From NCBI GenBank assembly GCA_021843755.1, contig JAKBWB010000018.1, positions 1 through 64,000 on the forward strand: a DNA stretch of 64,000 nt. The letters are read 5' to 3'. Made by a program: the position numbers and the translations under genes. Shown here piece by piece: positions 40,587 through 49,989 of the stretch. The stretch is from Pseudomonadota bacterium. GTDB lineage: Bacteria > Pseudomonadota > Gammaproteobacteria > Steroidobacterales > Steroidobacteraceae. The notes under the pieces are model-generated. The model saw only the letters and a program-made list of their open reading frames with translations. It searched no databases and was not told the origin of the DNA. The number at the start of each line of letters is the position of its first letter. The stretch's first letter is position 1.

Positions 40587-41639
40587 ATGTTGCTCGCAGA
40601 TCGACCGCCGCGCTCCTTGTGCATCCTGCGCCTCTCATCGCTCGGCGACACGTGCCACGCGGTGCCGATCGTGCGCACGCTGCAGACGGCGTGGCCCGAG
40701 ACCCGATTGACCTGGGTCATCGGCAAGTCGGAGGCGCGGCTGATCGGGATCATGGACGGCGTGGAGTTTATCACCGTCGAGAAGCGCTCCGGACTGTCCT
40801 CGCTGCGCGCGCTGCGCGCGCGGCTCGCCGGCCGGCGCTTCGACGTGCTGCTGCACATGCAGCTGTCGTTTCGCGCCAGCGTGGTCTCGGGTCTCGTTCC
40901 GGCGCGCGTGCGCCTGGGGTTCGACCGTGCCCGGGCGCGCGAGCTGCAGTGGCTGTTCACCAACGCCCAGATCGCCGCGCGGACCCGCGAGCACGTCCTC
41001 GACAGCTTCTTCGGATTCACCGCGGCACTCGGCATCGAGGCGCGGGTCCTGCGCTGGGACCTGCCCCTGCCCGAGGATGCGCGCGCGTATGCCGAGCGCC
41101 TCATCCCCGATCGGCGCCCGACGCTGGTGATCAGCCCGTGCTCGAGCCACGCGCGGCGCAACTGGCGCCCCGAGCGCTATGCGGCCGTAGCCGATCATGC
41201 CGCGCGCCGCCACGGCATGCGGGTCATCCTCGCCGGAGGACCCACGCCGATCGAGACCGCGATGGGCGCGGCGATCGAGCGCGCCGCGCGCACGCCGCTC
41301 GTCAATCAGATCGGTCGCGATACGCTGCCGCAGATGCTGGCGCTGCTGGCGCGCGCCACCGTCCTGGTCAGCCCGGATTCCGGCCCGGCGCACATGGCCA
41401 CCATGGTCGCGACGCCGGTGATCGGCCTGTATGCGGCCACGAATCCGGCGCGCAGCGGACCGTATCGGTCGCGCGCCTGGTGCGTCGACGCCTACGCGCA
41501 GGCGGCGCGCCGTTTTCGCGGCTGCGCGCCCGAGCAACTGCCCTGGACGACCAAGATCGAGGCGCCGGGTGTGATGGATCTGATCGTTCCGGAACAAGTG
41601 ACCGCCAAGCTCGACGAGCTGTTAGCATCCCGGGCATGA
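40587..41639 (+). CDS. glycosyltransferase family 9 (heptosyltransferase-like)
   Basis: A 350-residue GT-B enzyme of the WaaC/WaaF family, which move heptose from ADP-heptose to the LPS core. Seen are the N-terminal ILRLSSLGDTCHAVPIVRTLQ (Gly-Asp loop), the central SPCSSHARRNW and the C-terminal SPDSGPAHMATMVATPVIGLY nucleotide-sugar site. It is divergent from kdkA with only 30 bases between, and its stop overlaps the DUF6165 gene. By context it is likely LPS heptosyltransferase I; the exact acceptor is inferred. Confidence 0.88.
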   Translation: MLLADRPPRSLCILRLSSLGDTCHAVPIVRTLQTAWPETRLTWVIGKSEARLIGIMDGVEFITVEKRSGLSSLRALRARLAGRRFDVLLHMQLSFRASVVSGLVPARVRLGFDRARARELQWLFTNAQIAARTREHVLDSFFGFTAALGIEARVLRWDLPLPEDARAYAERLIPDRRPTLVISPCSSHARRNWRPERYAAVADHAARRHGMRVILAGGPTPIETAMGAAIERAARTPLVNQIGRDTLPQMLALLARATVLVSPDSGPAHMATMVATPVIGLYAATNPARSGPYRSRAWCVDAYAQAARRFRGCAPEQLPWTTKIEAPGVMDLIVPEQVTAKLDELLASRA

Positions 41640-42028
41640 AAGACATTCTGGTGCCGGTTTCCCCCGGCGAGCTGCTCGACAAGATCACCATTCTCAGGAT
41701 CAAGGCGGCGCGCATCGCCGATGGCGCCAAGCTCGCCAACGTGCGCCTGGAACTCGAGCTGCTCGAGCGCACGTGGCTCGAAGCGTGCGCCGGGGTGGAG
41801 CTCACCGACGAGGAGCGCGCGCTGCGCGCGGTCAACGAGCGTCTGTGGGACATCGAGGACCGGATCCGCGACAAGGAGGCCGGCGGGTCCTTCGATCAGG
41901 AATTCATCGAACTCGCCCGCTCGGTCTACCTCGCCAACGACGAGCGCGCGGCCGTGAAGCGGCGCGTCAACCTCGCGCTCGGCTCGCGCCTGGTCGAGGA
42001 GAAGTCCTACCGGCCGTACCGCCGGTAG
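41636..42028 (+). CDS. DUF6165 family protein
   Basis: A 130-residue soluble protein beginning MKDILVPVSPGELLDKITIL, with a helical and acidic body (LWDIEDRIRDKEAGGSF) and a basic end. It matches my memory of DUF6165, a family without a known function that often lies beside LPS or glycan genes. Its ATG overlaps the heptosyltransferase stop (ATGA), so the two are translationally coupled. The coupling suggests a role with the glycosyltransferase, perhaps in complex assembly; this is inference. Confidence 0.75.
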   Translation: MKDILVPVSPGELLDKITILRIKAARIADGAKLANVRLELELLERTWLEACAGVELTDEERALRAVNERLWDIEDRIRDKEAGGSFDQEFIELARSVYLANDERAAVKRRVNLALGSRLVEEKSYRPYRR

Positions 42029-42036
42029 GCGCCGCG

Positions 42037-43497
42037 TCATTTCCGCGGCGTCGGCGGCGGCGTCATTCCGGATGGAGTGATCCGCCCCGGGGCGACCCGC
42101 ACGGTCTTGGTCAGCCAGGAGTTGATGATGGCCACCTCCGGCGGATGGAGCGTGCCGGCGGCATACTGCAGCGCCACGATGCTGTCGATGTAGTTGTAGC
42201 GGCTCGCGGCATAATTGGTTTGGGCCGCGACCAGCGTGCTCAACGCGTTGAGCACGTCGACTTCCGTCTGGGTGCCCACTTTGTAGCCGGCCATCGTCGC
42301 CACGTAGGAGATCCGGCTCGAGGCGAGCGCCTGGCGCAGCGCGCGCACGTTGGCGATCCCCGAGATTACCCCGAGATAGGCATCGCGCGCCTGTTGCACG
42401 GTGGAGCGGGAGGCCTGCTCCACCGCGTCCTCGGCCGCGATCGACTCGTACTCGGCCTGATGGATGCGCGCCTCGTCGCCGCCGCCGCTGAACAGCGGCA
42501 GGGAGAACTCGATGCCGATCTGCCGGTTGGCGCTGTTGTTGGGGAGGCCGCGGAACACCTGGCCGAACACCGTCTGATTGACGTCGTTGCCGTTGTAGGA
42601 TCGGCTCGCCACCAGGCTGATCGAGGGCAAATCGCTGCCGTAGGCGGCGCGCACGTTGTAATCGGCGGCGTCGGCCGCGAAGCGGGTCGCGATCAGAGTC
42701 AGGTTCTGCCGCAGCGAGGTCTGCACCCACGCGTGCTGGTCGGCCGGATGGGGTGTGGCGAGCGGCAGGTTCTTGCCGGGCTCCGCGAGCGTGATGTACA
42801 GCCGGCCGGTGATCACCTGCAGCTGATCCTCCGCGGCCGAGAGCGCCTGCTCGTCGGTGATCACCTGTGCGGCGGAGGCGTCGCGCGCGGCGCGTGCCTG
42901 CTCGACATCGGTGATCGGGATCAGGCCGACCTTGAATTCCTCCCGGGCCTGCTCAAGCGCGAGCGTCAGGGCCTTCAGCGAGGACTGCTGCGCGTGCAGG
43001 GTGTCGACCGCCGCGAGGACACCGAAGTAAGCCTGCGCCGTGGTCAGAATCAGTCCCTGCTGCGCGGCCTCGTAGTTGGCCTGCGCTTCGGCCACCTGGC
43101 GGTCGGCGGCCTTGAAGTTCATCCAGTCCGTCCAGGAGAACAGATTCTCGCTGAGGTTCAGGCTCCAACTCTGGCCGGTGGTGTTCGAGGTGGAAGGCTC
43201 GTGCAGCGCGTACAGGGCGCCGCTCGAGCGGCTGCCGAGGCTGTACGACACCCCGCTGGTGTGATCCCAGTTCTCGCCCGCAGAGGCGCTGATCTGCGGC
43301 AGCAGGACCGCGAAGGCCTCGGGACGCGCCTCGCGGGCGGCCATGTAGGTGGCGTGCGCCTGCAGGTAGGCCGGGTCGTTCAGCAGGGCCTGCTGGTAGA
43401 CCTGGAGGAAGTTCGTGGCCGAGGCGGCGGCCGGGAAGCCCAGCGCCAGAGCCGTGCCGCAAAGCGCCAGGATGCGATGACGTTTACTGGTATGCAT
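42037..43497 (-). CDS. tolC: TolC-family outer-membrane efflux channel
   Basis: A 486-residue outer-membrane trimer subunit. The signal peptide (ILALCGTALALGFPAAASA) precedes a repeated alpha-helical tunnel plus barrel with internal duplication (QVAEAQANYEAAQQGLILTTAQAYFGVL and the later TVQQARDAYLGVISGIANV). Segments such as VGTQTEVDVLNALSTLVAAQTNYA and FSLPLFSGG are typical of TolC. It serves type I secretion and RND efflux pumps. Convergent with the DUF6165 gene, separated by 8 bases. Confidence 0.93.
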   Translation of the reverse strand: MHTSKRHRILALCGTALALGFPAAASATNFLQVYQQALLNDPAYLQAHATYMAAREARPEAFAVLLPQISASAGENWDHTSGVSYSLGSRSSGALYALHEPSTSNTTGQSWSLNLSENLFSWTDWMNFKAADRQVAEAQANYEAAQQGLILTTAQAYFGVLAAVDTLHAQQSSLKALTLALEQAREEFKVGLIPITDVEQARAARDASAAQVITDEQALSAAEDQLQVITGRLYITLAEPGKNLPLATPHPADQHAWVQTSLRQNLTLIATRFAADAADYNVRAAYGSDLPSISLVASRSYNGNDVNQTVFGQVFRGLPNNSANRQIGIEFSLPLFSGGGDEARIHQAEYESIAAEDAVEQASRSTVQQARDAYLGVISGIANVRALRQALASSRISYVATMAGYKVGTQTEVDVLNALSTLVAAQTNYAASRYNYIDSIVALQYAAGTLHPPEVAIINSWLTKTVRVAPGRITPSGMTPPPTPRK

Positions 43498-43607
43498 GTG
43501 CGTCCCTAAGAACACAGCGGGCGTCGCAAGGTTGCACGCCTGGGGGAGTCAATTGTGCGCTCCGACCCGAGTTCACCGCACCAGGCCGCAGACTCGGGCC
43601 GCGCGGA

Positions 43608-44264
43608 TCAGAAGACGAACTCCTCCGTAGGCGCCAAGCGCGCCAGCGGATCGATGACGGTCTCGAACAGGCTCTCAGTGGTCCAGGCGTCGTTCGCGAC
43701 GCGGCGCACCAGACGCGCGTCCATCACCGGAGCCTCTCCGACCACGACGAAGAGCCGTCCGCCCACGGCAAGGTGTTCCTGGAAGCGGGTGTCGTAGCGC
43801 GGCATCGATGCGGTCAGGGCAATGGCGTCGAACCGGTCCGTCAGCTCATGGCGCAGCGCGTCGGCATTGATGACCTCGATGTCGCGCACGTGCTGCTTGC
43901 CGAGGTTCTCTCGCGCCATGTCGGCGAGTTCCGGCACGATCTCCAGCGAGAGCACCGGGCCGCCGGCGGCCCGCAGGCACGCGGTGACGAATCCCGAGCC
44001 GGTGCCGACTTCGAGGATGCGCTCGCCGCCGGCCAGGCGCAGCGCCGCCAGCAATCTGCCGACGACGCTCGGTCGGAGCATGTGCTGGCCCGCGGGCAGA
44101 GGCACTTCCATGTCGGCGTATGCAAGCGAGCGGTACCGTGCCGGCACGTACGGCTCGCGCGGCACCCTGCGCAAGGTCTCGAGGACGCGCGGGTCGAGAA
44201 CGTCCCAGGCGCGTACTTGTTGCTCGATCATCTGCTCGCGCGCGTCGGCGGCCGGCATGGTCAT
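43608..44264 (-). CDS. protein-L-isoaspartate O-methyltransferase family protein
   Basis: A 218-residue SAM methyltransferase. The N-terminus AREQMIEQQVRAWDVLDPRVL and EPYVPARYRSLAYADMEVPL, and the SAM motif ILEVGTGSGFVTACLRAAGGP match Pcm-type enzymes that repair isoaspartyl residues. Classical Pcm has a Thr-Ser before the methyl acceptor loop (QTIS); here the equivalent is QHMLRPSV, as in the divergent branch often found upstream of tolC. ATG codons at 44264 and 44258 are both possible. It lies 110 bases upstream of tolC on the same strand, the conserved order. Confidence 0.85.
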   Translation of the reverse strand: MTMPAADAREQMIEQQVRAWDVLDPRVLETLRRVPREPYVPARYRSLAYADMEVPLPAGQHMLRPSVVGRLLAALRLAGGERILEVGTGSGFVTACLRAAGGPVLSLEIVPELADMARENLGKQHVRDIEVINADALRHELTDRFDAIALTASMPRYDTRFQEHLAVGGRLFVVVGEAPVMDARLVRRVANDAWTTESLFETVIDPLARLAPTEEFVF

Positions 44265-44486
44265 GAAGGCTCCGGTTGAATCAATGGGTTGCCCGGGGGT
44301 TCCCGAGGGTGGGGGAAAATTACGGGTTTTCGGCGCGCGTGCCAAGCGAATTTGCGACGAGATATGGTGAAATAGGGCTGGAACGCTCAGGGTGGTGCGC
44401 TATGCTGCCCGGCAGTGCCCGGTATGGAAATAATCAATAAGTTGCGCAGCCGCCTGGACGCAGCCGCCCGAGGGAAGCTGAGCTGA

Positions 44487-46799
44487 ATGTCGATCGTATG
44501 GGCCCTCTGCCTGTTCCTGGCGCTTCTTGCCGCCGCGTTACTCCTGTTGCGTGCGGAACGGTCGCGGCGCCTCGAGCGGCGCACCCTCGGACAGCTGGCG
44601 CACCGGCTCGAGCAGTTGCCGCCCGGGCGCGCCGCCGAGCGCATCGACGCCGCTCGTCACGGCGGCCCGGAGCTCGGTGAGCTGATCGACGCGGTCAATC
44701 GCTTGATGAGCGCCCCGCCGCCGGCGCCCGAGACGCGGGCGGCCCCGGCCGAAGACGGCCGCTTCGCGGCGCTCGCCGAGCGCGTGGAGCAGCCGGTGCT
44801 GGTGCATCGGGACGTCATCGTGTACGCCAATCACCGGCTCGCCCGGCTGCTCGGGGCCGATCCCGGGCAGATCACGGGCCGGCCGCTCGCCGCGTGGGTG
44901 GCCCCGGAGTACGCGGAACTCGTGGCCGACAACATCCGCCGCCACCTCGCCGGTGAGGCGGTGGCCGATCGCTACGAAGTGGACCTGCCGCTTCCCGGCG
45001 GCATGGCCCGGCTGGAGCTGCTCATCTCCCCTTTCGAGTACGACGGTCCGGCGCTGTTGGTGACCGGCACGGAGGTGCTGCCGGAGGGGCTCGGCGCGAA
45101 GCCCGAGGCTGGCGCGCGCGGGGACGGCGTTGCCGGGCATCTCACGGCGCTCGACCTGCTTTCCGAGGCGGTCGTCGCCACGGATCGCGACGGTCGGGTC
45201 ACCTATCTCAACGCCGCGGCCGCGCGTCTGGCGCCGATGCCGCCCGGGCAGGCCGTCGGCAGGGCCTTCGAGGACGTGGTGAGCCTGGTGGAGGAAGGCG
45301 ACCGCCGGCTGCTGGCCGAGCCGCTGCGCCAGACCCTCGCCAGCGGTACCGCGGTCAATCTCGGCCGGCGCGCGCTGCTGGTCGCCCGCAACGACGGCAG
45401 CGAGCGCTCGATCGAGCTGTCCGCTTCCCCGATCCGCACCGCCGACGGGCCGCTCACCGGCGCGCTCGTGCTGCTGCACGACGTATCGGAGCTGCGCGGG
45501 ATCGCGCGCCAGATGTCCTATCAGGCCACGCACGATGCCCTCACGGGCCTGGTCAACCGTCACGAGTTCGAGCGGCGGCTGCAGGAGGCGCTCGAGAGCG
45601 GCCAGCGCGGCGACGGGCAGCACGTGCTGTGCTGTCTGGATCTGGATCGCTTCAAAGTCGTCAACGACACCAGCGGCCACGTCGCCGGCGACAGCGTGTT
45701 GCGCGAGGTGGCCAAGGTGTTGCGCGATGCGGTGCGCGACAGCGACACGGTGGCGCGGATCGGGGGCGATGAGTTCGGCATGCTGCTGATCGGCTGTCCT
45801 CTGGAGAAGGCGCGCCAGATCGCCGACGATGTATGCAGCGCGATCGCGGATCACCGCTTCGTCTGGCGCGAGAAGATCTTCAGTCTGGGCATATCCGTGG
45901 GTCTGGTGGAGATTTCGCGCGGCAGCGGCCTGTCCGAGGAGCTGCTCGCGGCGGCCGACTCGGCCTGTTACGTCGCCAAAAAGCGCGGCTCGGGCCGGGT
46001 GGCGGTCTATTCGGCGCGCGACGAGGCATTCGCGCGCCACAGCGGTGAGATTCAGTGGCTGCAGATGCTGCAGAGCTCCTTGAAAGAGAATCGCTTCCAG
46101 TTGTATCAGCAGCCGATCGTGCCGGCCTACGGCAACGATGCGGGCGGCCCGGCGATGGAGGTGTTCGTGCGCCTGCGCGACGAGGAGGGCCACGGCATCG
46201 CGCCCGGGGAATTCGTGCGCGCGGCGGAACGCTACCGGCTGATGGGACTCGTCGACCGCTGGGTGGTGCAGACGACGCTGACGGCTCTCGGGCGCGGAGC
46301 GTTGCCGGTGCCGTCGAACCGCTGCGTGGCGATCAACGTCTCCAGCCAGACGCTCGCCGATCCGGATTTCCTCGAATTCGTGGTCGAATGCCTCGACAGC
46401 ACCGGCGTGGCGCCCGGGCAGGTGTGCTTCGAGCTGAGTGAGACGGCGGTAGTGGCCAACATCGAGCACGCGCGGCGGTTCGTCGGCGTGCTGCACGGCA
46501 TGGGTTGCCGTTTCGCACTCGACGATTTCGGCTCCGGCGTCGGCTCGTTCTCCAATTTGCGGAGCCTGCCGATGGATTACCTCAAGATCGACGGCTCGTT
46601 CATCCGCAACCTGGCGGTCGACACCGTCAATCAGGCGATGGTCACGGCGATGATCGAGCTGGCGCGCAAGCTGAACTTCAAGGTGATCGCCGAGCAGGTC
46701 GAGGACAGCGCCGCCCTGGAGGTCGCGCGGCGCATGGGAATCGACTACATGCAGGGCTACGCCATCGCGCGCCCGACGCCCTTGCCGGTGGCGGCCTGA
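44487..46799 (+). CDS. PAS-PAS-GGDEF-EAL cyclic-di-GMP signalling protein
   Basis: A 770-residue inner-membrane protein: one N-terminal transmembrane helix (residues 5-22), PAS-like domains at about 95-195 and 220-335, a GGDEF domain (345-510) and an EAL domain (525-765). The GGDEF motif is intact (426-430) with an inhibitory site RDSD five residues before it, so it could make cyclic-di-GMP with feedback control. In the EAL domain the motif reads EVF (558-560) and the other catalytic residues appear present (DDFGSG 679-684, SETA at 651-654, KID at 700-702), so phosphodiesterase activity is plausible. Which activity dominates cannot be told. It is a single gene, divergent from pcm. Confidence 0.93.
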   Translation: MSIVWALCLFLALLAAALLLLRAERSRRLERRTLGQLAHRLEQLPPGRAAERIDAARHGGPELGELIDAVNRLMSAPPPAPETRAAPAEDGRFAALAERVEQPVLVHRDVIVYANHRLARLLGADPGQITGRPLAAWVAPEYAELVADNIRRHLAGEAVADRYEVDLPLPGGMARLELLISPFEYDGPALLVTGTEVLPEGLGAKPEAGARGDGVAGHLTALDLLSEAVVATDRDGRVTYLNAAAARLAPMPPGQAVGRAFEDVVSLVEEGDRRLLAEPLRQTLASGTAVNLGRRALLVARNDGSERSIELSASPIRTADGPLTGALVLLHDVSELRGIARQMSYQATHDALTGLVNRHEFERRLQEALESGQRGDGQHVLCCLDLDRFKVVNDTSGHVAGDSVLREVAKVLRDAVRDSDTVARIGGDEFGMLLIGCPLEKARQIADDVCSAIADHRFVWREKIFSLGISVGLVEISRGSGLSEELLAAADSACYVAKKRGSGRVAVYSARDEAFARHSGEIQWLQMLQSSLKENRFQLYQQPIVPAYGNDAGGPAMEVFVRLRDEEGHGIAPGEFVRAAERYRLMGLVDRWVVQTTLTALGRGALPVPSNRCVAINVSSQTLADPDFLEFVVECLDSTGVAPGQVCFELSETAVVANIEHARRFVGVLHGMGCRFALDDFGSGVGSFSNLRSLPMDYLKIDGSFIRNLAVDTVNQAMVTAMIELARKLNFKVIAEQVEDSAALEVARRMGIDYMQGYAIARPTPLPVAA

Positions 46800-46812
46800 G
46801 CCGCGGGCCGCG

Positions 46813-47301
46813 CTATCGCGGCTCGAAGCGCAGCGCCACGCCGTTGATGCAGTAACGTTGACCGGTCGGCCGCGGACCGTCGGGAAACACGTGGCCGAGA
46901 TGGCCGCCGCAGCGGGCACAATGCACTTCGGTACGCCGCATCAACAGGCTGCGGTCCTGACGTGTTGCGAGCGCATCGGGCAGCGGCGCGAAGAAGCTGG
47001 GCCAACCGGTGCCGCTGTCGAACTTGTCGGCCGACGAGAACAACTCCTGACCGCAGCCGGCGCAGCGGAACACTCCCGCACGGTCTTCGGTGTTGAACTC
47101 GCTGGTACCGGCGCGCTCCGTGCCATGGCGGCGCAGCACGCGGTACTGCTCGCCGGTGAGCTCACGCCGCCACTCGTCATCGCTCTTGACGATGGGAAAC
47201 TGCTCGGCCGATTGCACGGATCTCGCCTCCGGAGCGGCCGCAGCCGCACGCGCGAACAGTAACAGTCTGTGACTGTTTCGTCGAGTCCGGGCAGTTGGCA
47301 T
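46813..47301 (-). CDS. msrB: methionine-R-sulfoxide reductase B
   Basis: A 162-residue repair enzyme that reduces methionine-R-sulfoxide. Zinc-binding CAGC and CARC pairs, the [16 protein letters not shown] start and GTGWPSFF are conserved, as is the catalytic Cys in [11 protein letters not shown] near the end. The first ~40 residues ([22 protein letters not shown]) are extra; they may be a weak export signal, or the true start may be a GTG near 47217 ([13 protein letters not shown]), which would make it cytoplasmic. Convergent with the GGDEF-EAL gene. Confidence 0.93.
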   Translation of the reverse strand: MPTARTRRNSHRLLLFARAAAAAPEARSVQSAEQFPIVKSDDEWRRELTGEQYRVLRRHGTERAGTSEFNTEDRAGVFRCAGCGQELFSSADKFDSGTGWPSFFAPLPDALATRQDRSLLMRRTEVHCARCGGHLGHVFPDGPRPTGQRYCINGVALRFEPR

Positions 47302-47430
47302 GCCGGTCCGCATTGACCGAAATACAACGATCCGGTCCGGTAAATTGCGGCTTGCCTATCAATCGGTTACCACGCCGAATGTCGATCCAATGGGCATTCT
47401 GTTGGTGAGAGCCAACGTATCGCGGTCAAA

Positions 47431-47820
47431 ATGCCCGGTGCATCTTGGTTTCGGGCGTGGTATGAAGAGTGCCGAGTCCATTACCATTATGAGAACGAGC
47501 GGCAGGGATGCCAGAAGCCCATGCAGCTTGCCCGTCTTTGGTGCGAACATCTGGCCGCCGGCTGTCCCCGCGAGCTTACCGGAGTCGAGATCGCGGGCAG
47601 CGATGCGCGCGCGCTGGATGCCGAGATCACCGCATGCGTCAGCGCGCTCATCGGATGTTCGATGACGGTCGATGAGCGCATCGAGCGGCGCCTGTGCGAG
47701 ATCCACCAGGCGCTGATCGGGAAACAGGCCGAGGCCGACGCGCCGGTCGCCGCTTATTGCGAGCGCCTCAACCGCCTCGTCAGCGCGGTGCTGACTCGGA
47801 CGCGCGCCGGCCGTGCCTGA
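47431..47820 (+). CDS. small hypothetical protein
   Basis: A 129-residue protein I do not recognise. From about 47521 the codons have the strong GC bias at third positions expected for a real gene here; the stretch before that is less biased, so the start may be the ATG at 47521 (MQLARLWCEHLAAG, 99 residues). It contains six cysteines, four of them in the body (LWCEHLAAGC, TACVSALIGC), and is mostly helical, without signal peptide or membrane segment. It ends 17 bases before the convergent hppA stop. Confidence 0.5.
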   Translation: MPGASWFRAWYEECRVHYHYENERQGCQKPMQLARLWCEHLAAGCPRELTGVEIAGSDARALDAEITACVSALIGCSMTVDERIERRLCEIHQALIGKQAEADAPVAAYCERLNRLVSAVLTRTRAGRA

Positions 47821-47837
47821 GCCGCGGTCGCGGACCC

Positions 47838-49895
47838 TTACAACAGCGGGACCATCAGCAGGGCAACGATGTTGATGATCTTGATCAACGGGTTGATCGC
47901 CGGTCCCGCGGTGTCCTTGTAGGGATCGCCGACCGTATCGCCGGTGACCGCCGCCTTGTGGGCGTCCGAGCCTTTGCCGCCGAAGTTGCCTTCCTCGATG
48001 TATTTCTTGGCGTTGTCCCAGGCGCCGCCGCCGGTGGTCATGGACACCGCCACGAACAGGCCCGTCACGATGGTGCCGATCAGCAGCCCGCCGAGCGCCC
48101 GGATTCCGGCGCCGGGCCCCATCAGGTGGTTCATGATCACTACCAGGACGATGGGCATCAGGATCGGCAGCAGCGAGGGAATGATCATCTCGCGGATCGC
48201 GGCCCGCGTGAGCAGGTCGACCGCGCGCGAGTAATCCGGCTTGGCGGTTCCCTCCATGATCCCCTTGATCTCGCGGAACTGCCGGCGCACTTCGTTGACC
48301 ACCGCGCCGGCGGCCCGGCCCACCGCCTCCATGGCGAGCGCGCCGAACAGATACGGCACCAGTCCGCCGATGAACAGGCCGATGATCACCGCGGGATCCG
48401 ACAGCGAGAAGGCGACGAGCTTGCCGGCGGCCTTCAGATAGTGGGTGTAGTCGGCGAACAGCACCAGCGCGGCGAGCGCCGCCGAGCCGATCGCATAACC
48501 CTTGGTCACCGCCTTGGTGGTGTTGCCGACCGCATCGAGCGGGTCGGTGACGTCGCGCACTTCCTTCGGCAGCCCGGCCATCTCGGCGATGCCGCCGGCG
48601 TTGTCGGTGATCGGTCCATAGGCATCCAGCGCCACGATCATTCCGGTCATCGACAGCATGGCGGTGGCGGCCACGGCAATGCCGTACAGGCCCGCGCCGT
48701 GCGCCGCTCCGAGCTGGTAGGAGCCCCAGATGGCCAGGCAGATCGCCACCACCGGCGCGGCCGTCGCCTTCATCGAGACCCCGAGGCCGGCGATGATGTT
48801 GGTCGCATGGCCGGTCTGGGACGCCGCGGCCACCTTGCGCACCGGGCTGAATTCCGTGGACGTGTAGTACTCGGTGATCACGATCAGGGCGCCGGTCAGG
48901 GCGAGGCCGATGAGCGAGCAGCCGTAGAGCGCCAGGCCGCCGGCGGGCATCAGGGCGCGGGTGATGAAGTAGAAGCCGACCGCCGAGACCAGGCCGGCCA
49001 CGACGACACCCTTGTACAGGGCCGTCATGATCTTGCCGCCCTCGCCGGTCGAGACGAAGAAGGTGCCGAGGATGGACGACACGATCGACATCGCGCCGAG
49101 GGCGAGCGGATACACCACGGCGTTGATGCCGCCGGCCCCCTTGCCGCCGAACAGCAGGCCGCCGAGCACCATCGTGGCCACGACGATCACCGCATAGGTC
49201 TCGAACAGGTCGGCGGCCATGCCGGCGCAGTCACCGACATTGTCGCCCACATTGTCGGCGATGACGGCGGGGTTGCGCGGGTCGTCCTCGGGAATGCCGG
49301 CCTCCACTTTGCCGACCAGGTCGGCGCCGACATCGGCCCCCTTGGTGAAGATGCCGCCGCCCAAGCGCGCGAAGATCGAGATCAGCGAGCCGCCGAAAGC
49401 GACCCCCACGATGGCGTGCAGCGCGTGCTGTTCGCCGATCAGATGGCGCAGCACCATGAAGTAGCCCGAGACGCCGAGCAGCCCCAGGCCTGCGACCAGC
49501 ATGCCGGTGACGGCGCCGCCGCGGAAGGCAACCGCCAGAGCGGCGCTGAGGCCCTGCGTGGCGGCCTGCGCCGTGCGCACGTTCGCCCGTACCGAGATGT
49601 TCATGCCGATGTAGCCGGCCGCGCCGGACAGCAGCGCGCCCACGGCGAATCCACCGGCGGTGGGCCAGCCGAGGAAGACCCCGAGGATCACGAACACCAC
49701 GATGCCCACGAGCAGGATGGTGGTGTACTGACGATTCAGATAGGCCTTGGCACCGGTGTGAACGGCGGCCGCGATCTCCTGCATGCGCGCATTGCCCGCC
49801 GGCAGGCGAATGATGGCCGCGGTCGAGATCACGCCGTACACCACGGCAAGCACTCCGGCCGCGATCGCGGTCCAGAGCCACAGGTTGACACTCAT
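47838..49895 (-). CDS. hppA: membrane-bound proton-translocating pyrophosphatase
   Basis: A 685-residue, roughly 16-helix inner-membrane pump that uses pyrophosphate hydrolysis to move protons. The catalytic [16 protein letters not shown] (185-200) and [13 protein letters not shown] region are conserved. Lys461 in GNTTK (457-461) marks the K+-independent, proton-pumping class, whereas the K+-dependent class has Ala there. It lies 94 bases downstream of pfp on the same strand. The two enzymes link glycolysis and the pyrophosphate pool, a theme known in methylotrophs and some other proteobacteria. Confidence 0.95.
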   Translation of the reverse strand: MSVNLWLWTAIAAGVLAVVYGVISTAAIIRLPAGNARMQEIAAAVHTGAKAYLNRQYTTILLVGIVVFVILGVFLGWPTAGGFAVGALLSGAAGYIGMNISVRANVRTAQAATQGLSAALAVAFRGGAVTGMLVAGLGLLGVSGYFMVLRHLIGEQHALHAIVGVAFGGSLISIFARLGGGIFTKGADVGADLVGKVEAGIPEDDPRNPAVIADNVGDNVGDCAGMAADLFETYAVIVVATMVLGGLLFGGKGAGGINAVVYPLALGAMSIVSSILGTFFVSTGEGGKIMTALYKGVVVAGLVSAVGFYFITRALMPAGGLALYGCSLIGLALTGALIVITEYYTSTEFSPVRKVAAASQTGHATNIIAGLGVSMKATAAPVVAICLAIWGSYQLGAAHGAGLYGIAVAATAMLSMTGMIVALDAYGPITDNAGGIAEMAGLPKEVRDVTDPLDAVGNTTKAVTKGYAIGSAALAALVLFADYTHYLKAAGKLVAFSLSDPAVIIGLFIGGLVPYLFGALAMEAVGRAAGAVVNEVRRQFREIKGIMEGTAKPDYSRAVDLLTRAAIREMIIPSLLPILMPIVLVVIMNHLMGPGAGIRALGGLLIGTIVTGLFVAVSMTTGGGAWDNAKKYIEEGNFGGKGSDAHKAAVTGDTVGDPYKDTAGPAINPLIKIINIVALLMVPLL

Positions 49896-49989
49896 CAGCT
49901 CGTCTCCCCCAAAAAAAAGCGTGCAAAGACCGAAAACTATAGCAAATCACGCGGGCGCGGCGGCCGCTCGAGTGCCGCTCGCCGCGCCA

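Noticed and set aside
46162..46170. EVF instead of EAL as a sign of a dead phosphodiesterase
   Set aside because: The catalytic Glu is retained, EVL/EIL/EVF-type variants are common in active EAL domains, and the other metal ligands appear present.
47359..47706. A 115-codon minus-strand frame overlapping the small hypothetical gene
   Set aside because: The plus-strand frame has better third-position bias over the shared part; no motif supports the minus frame.
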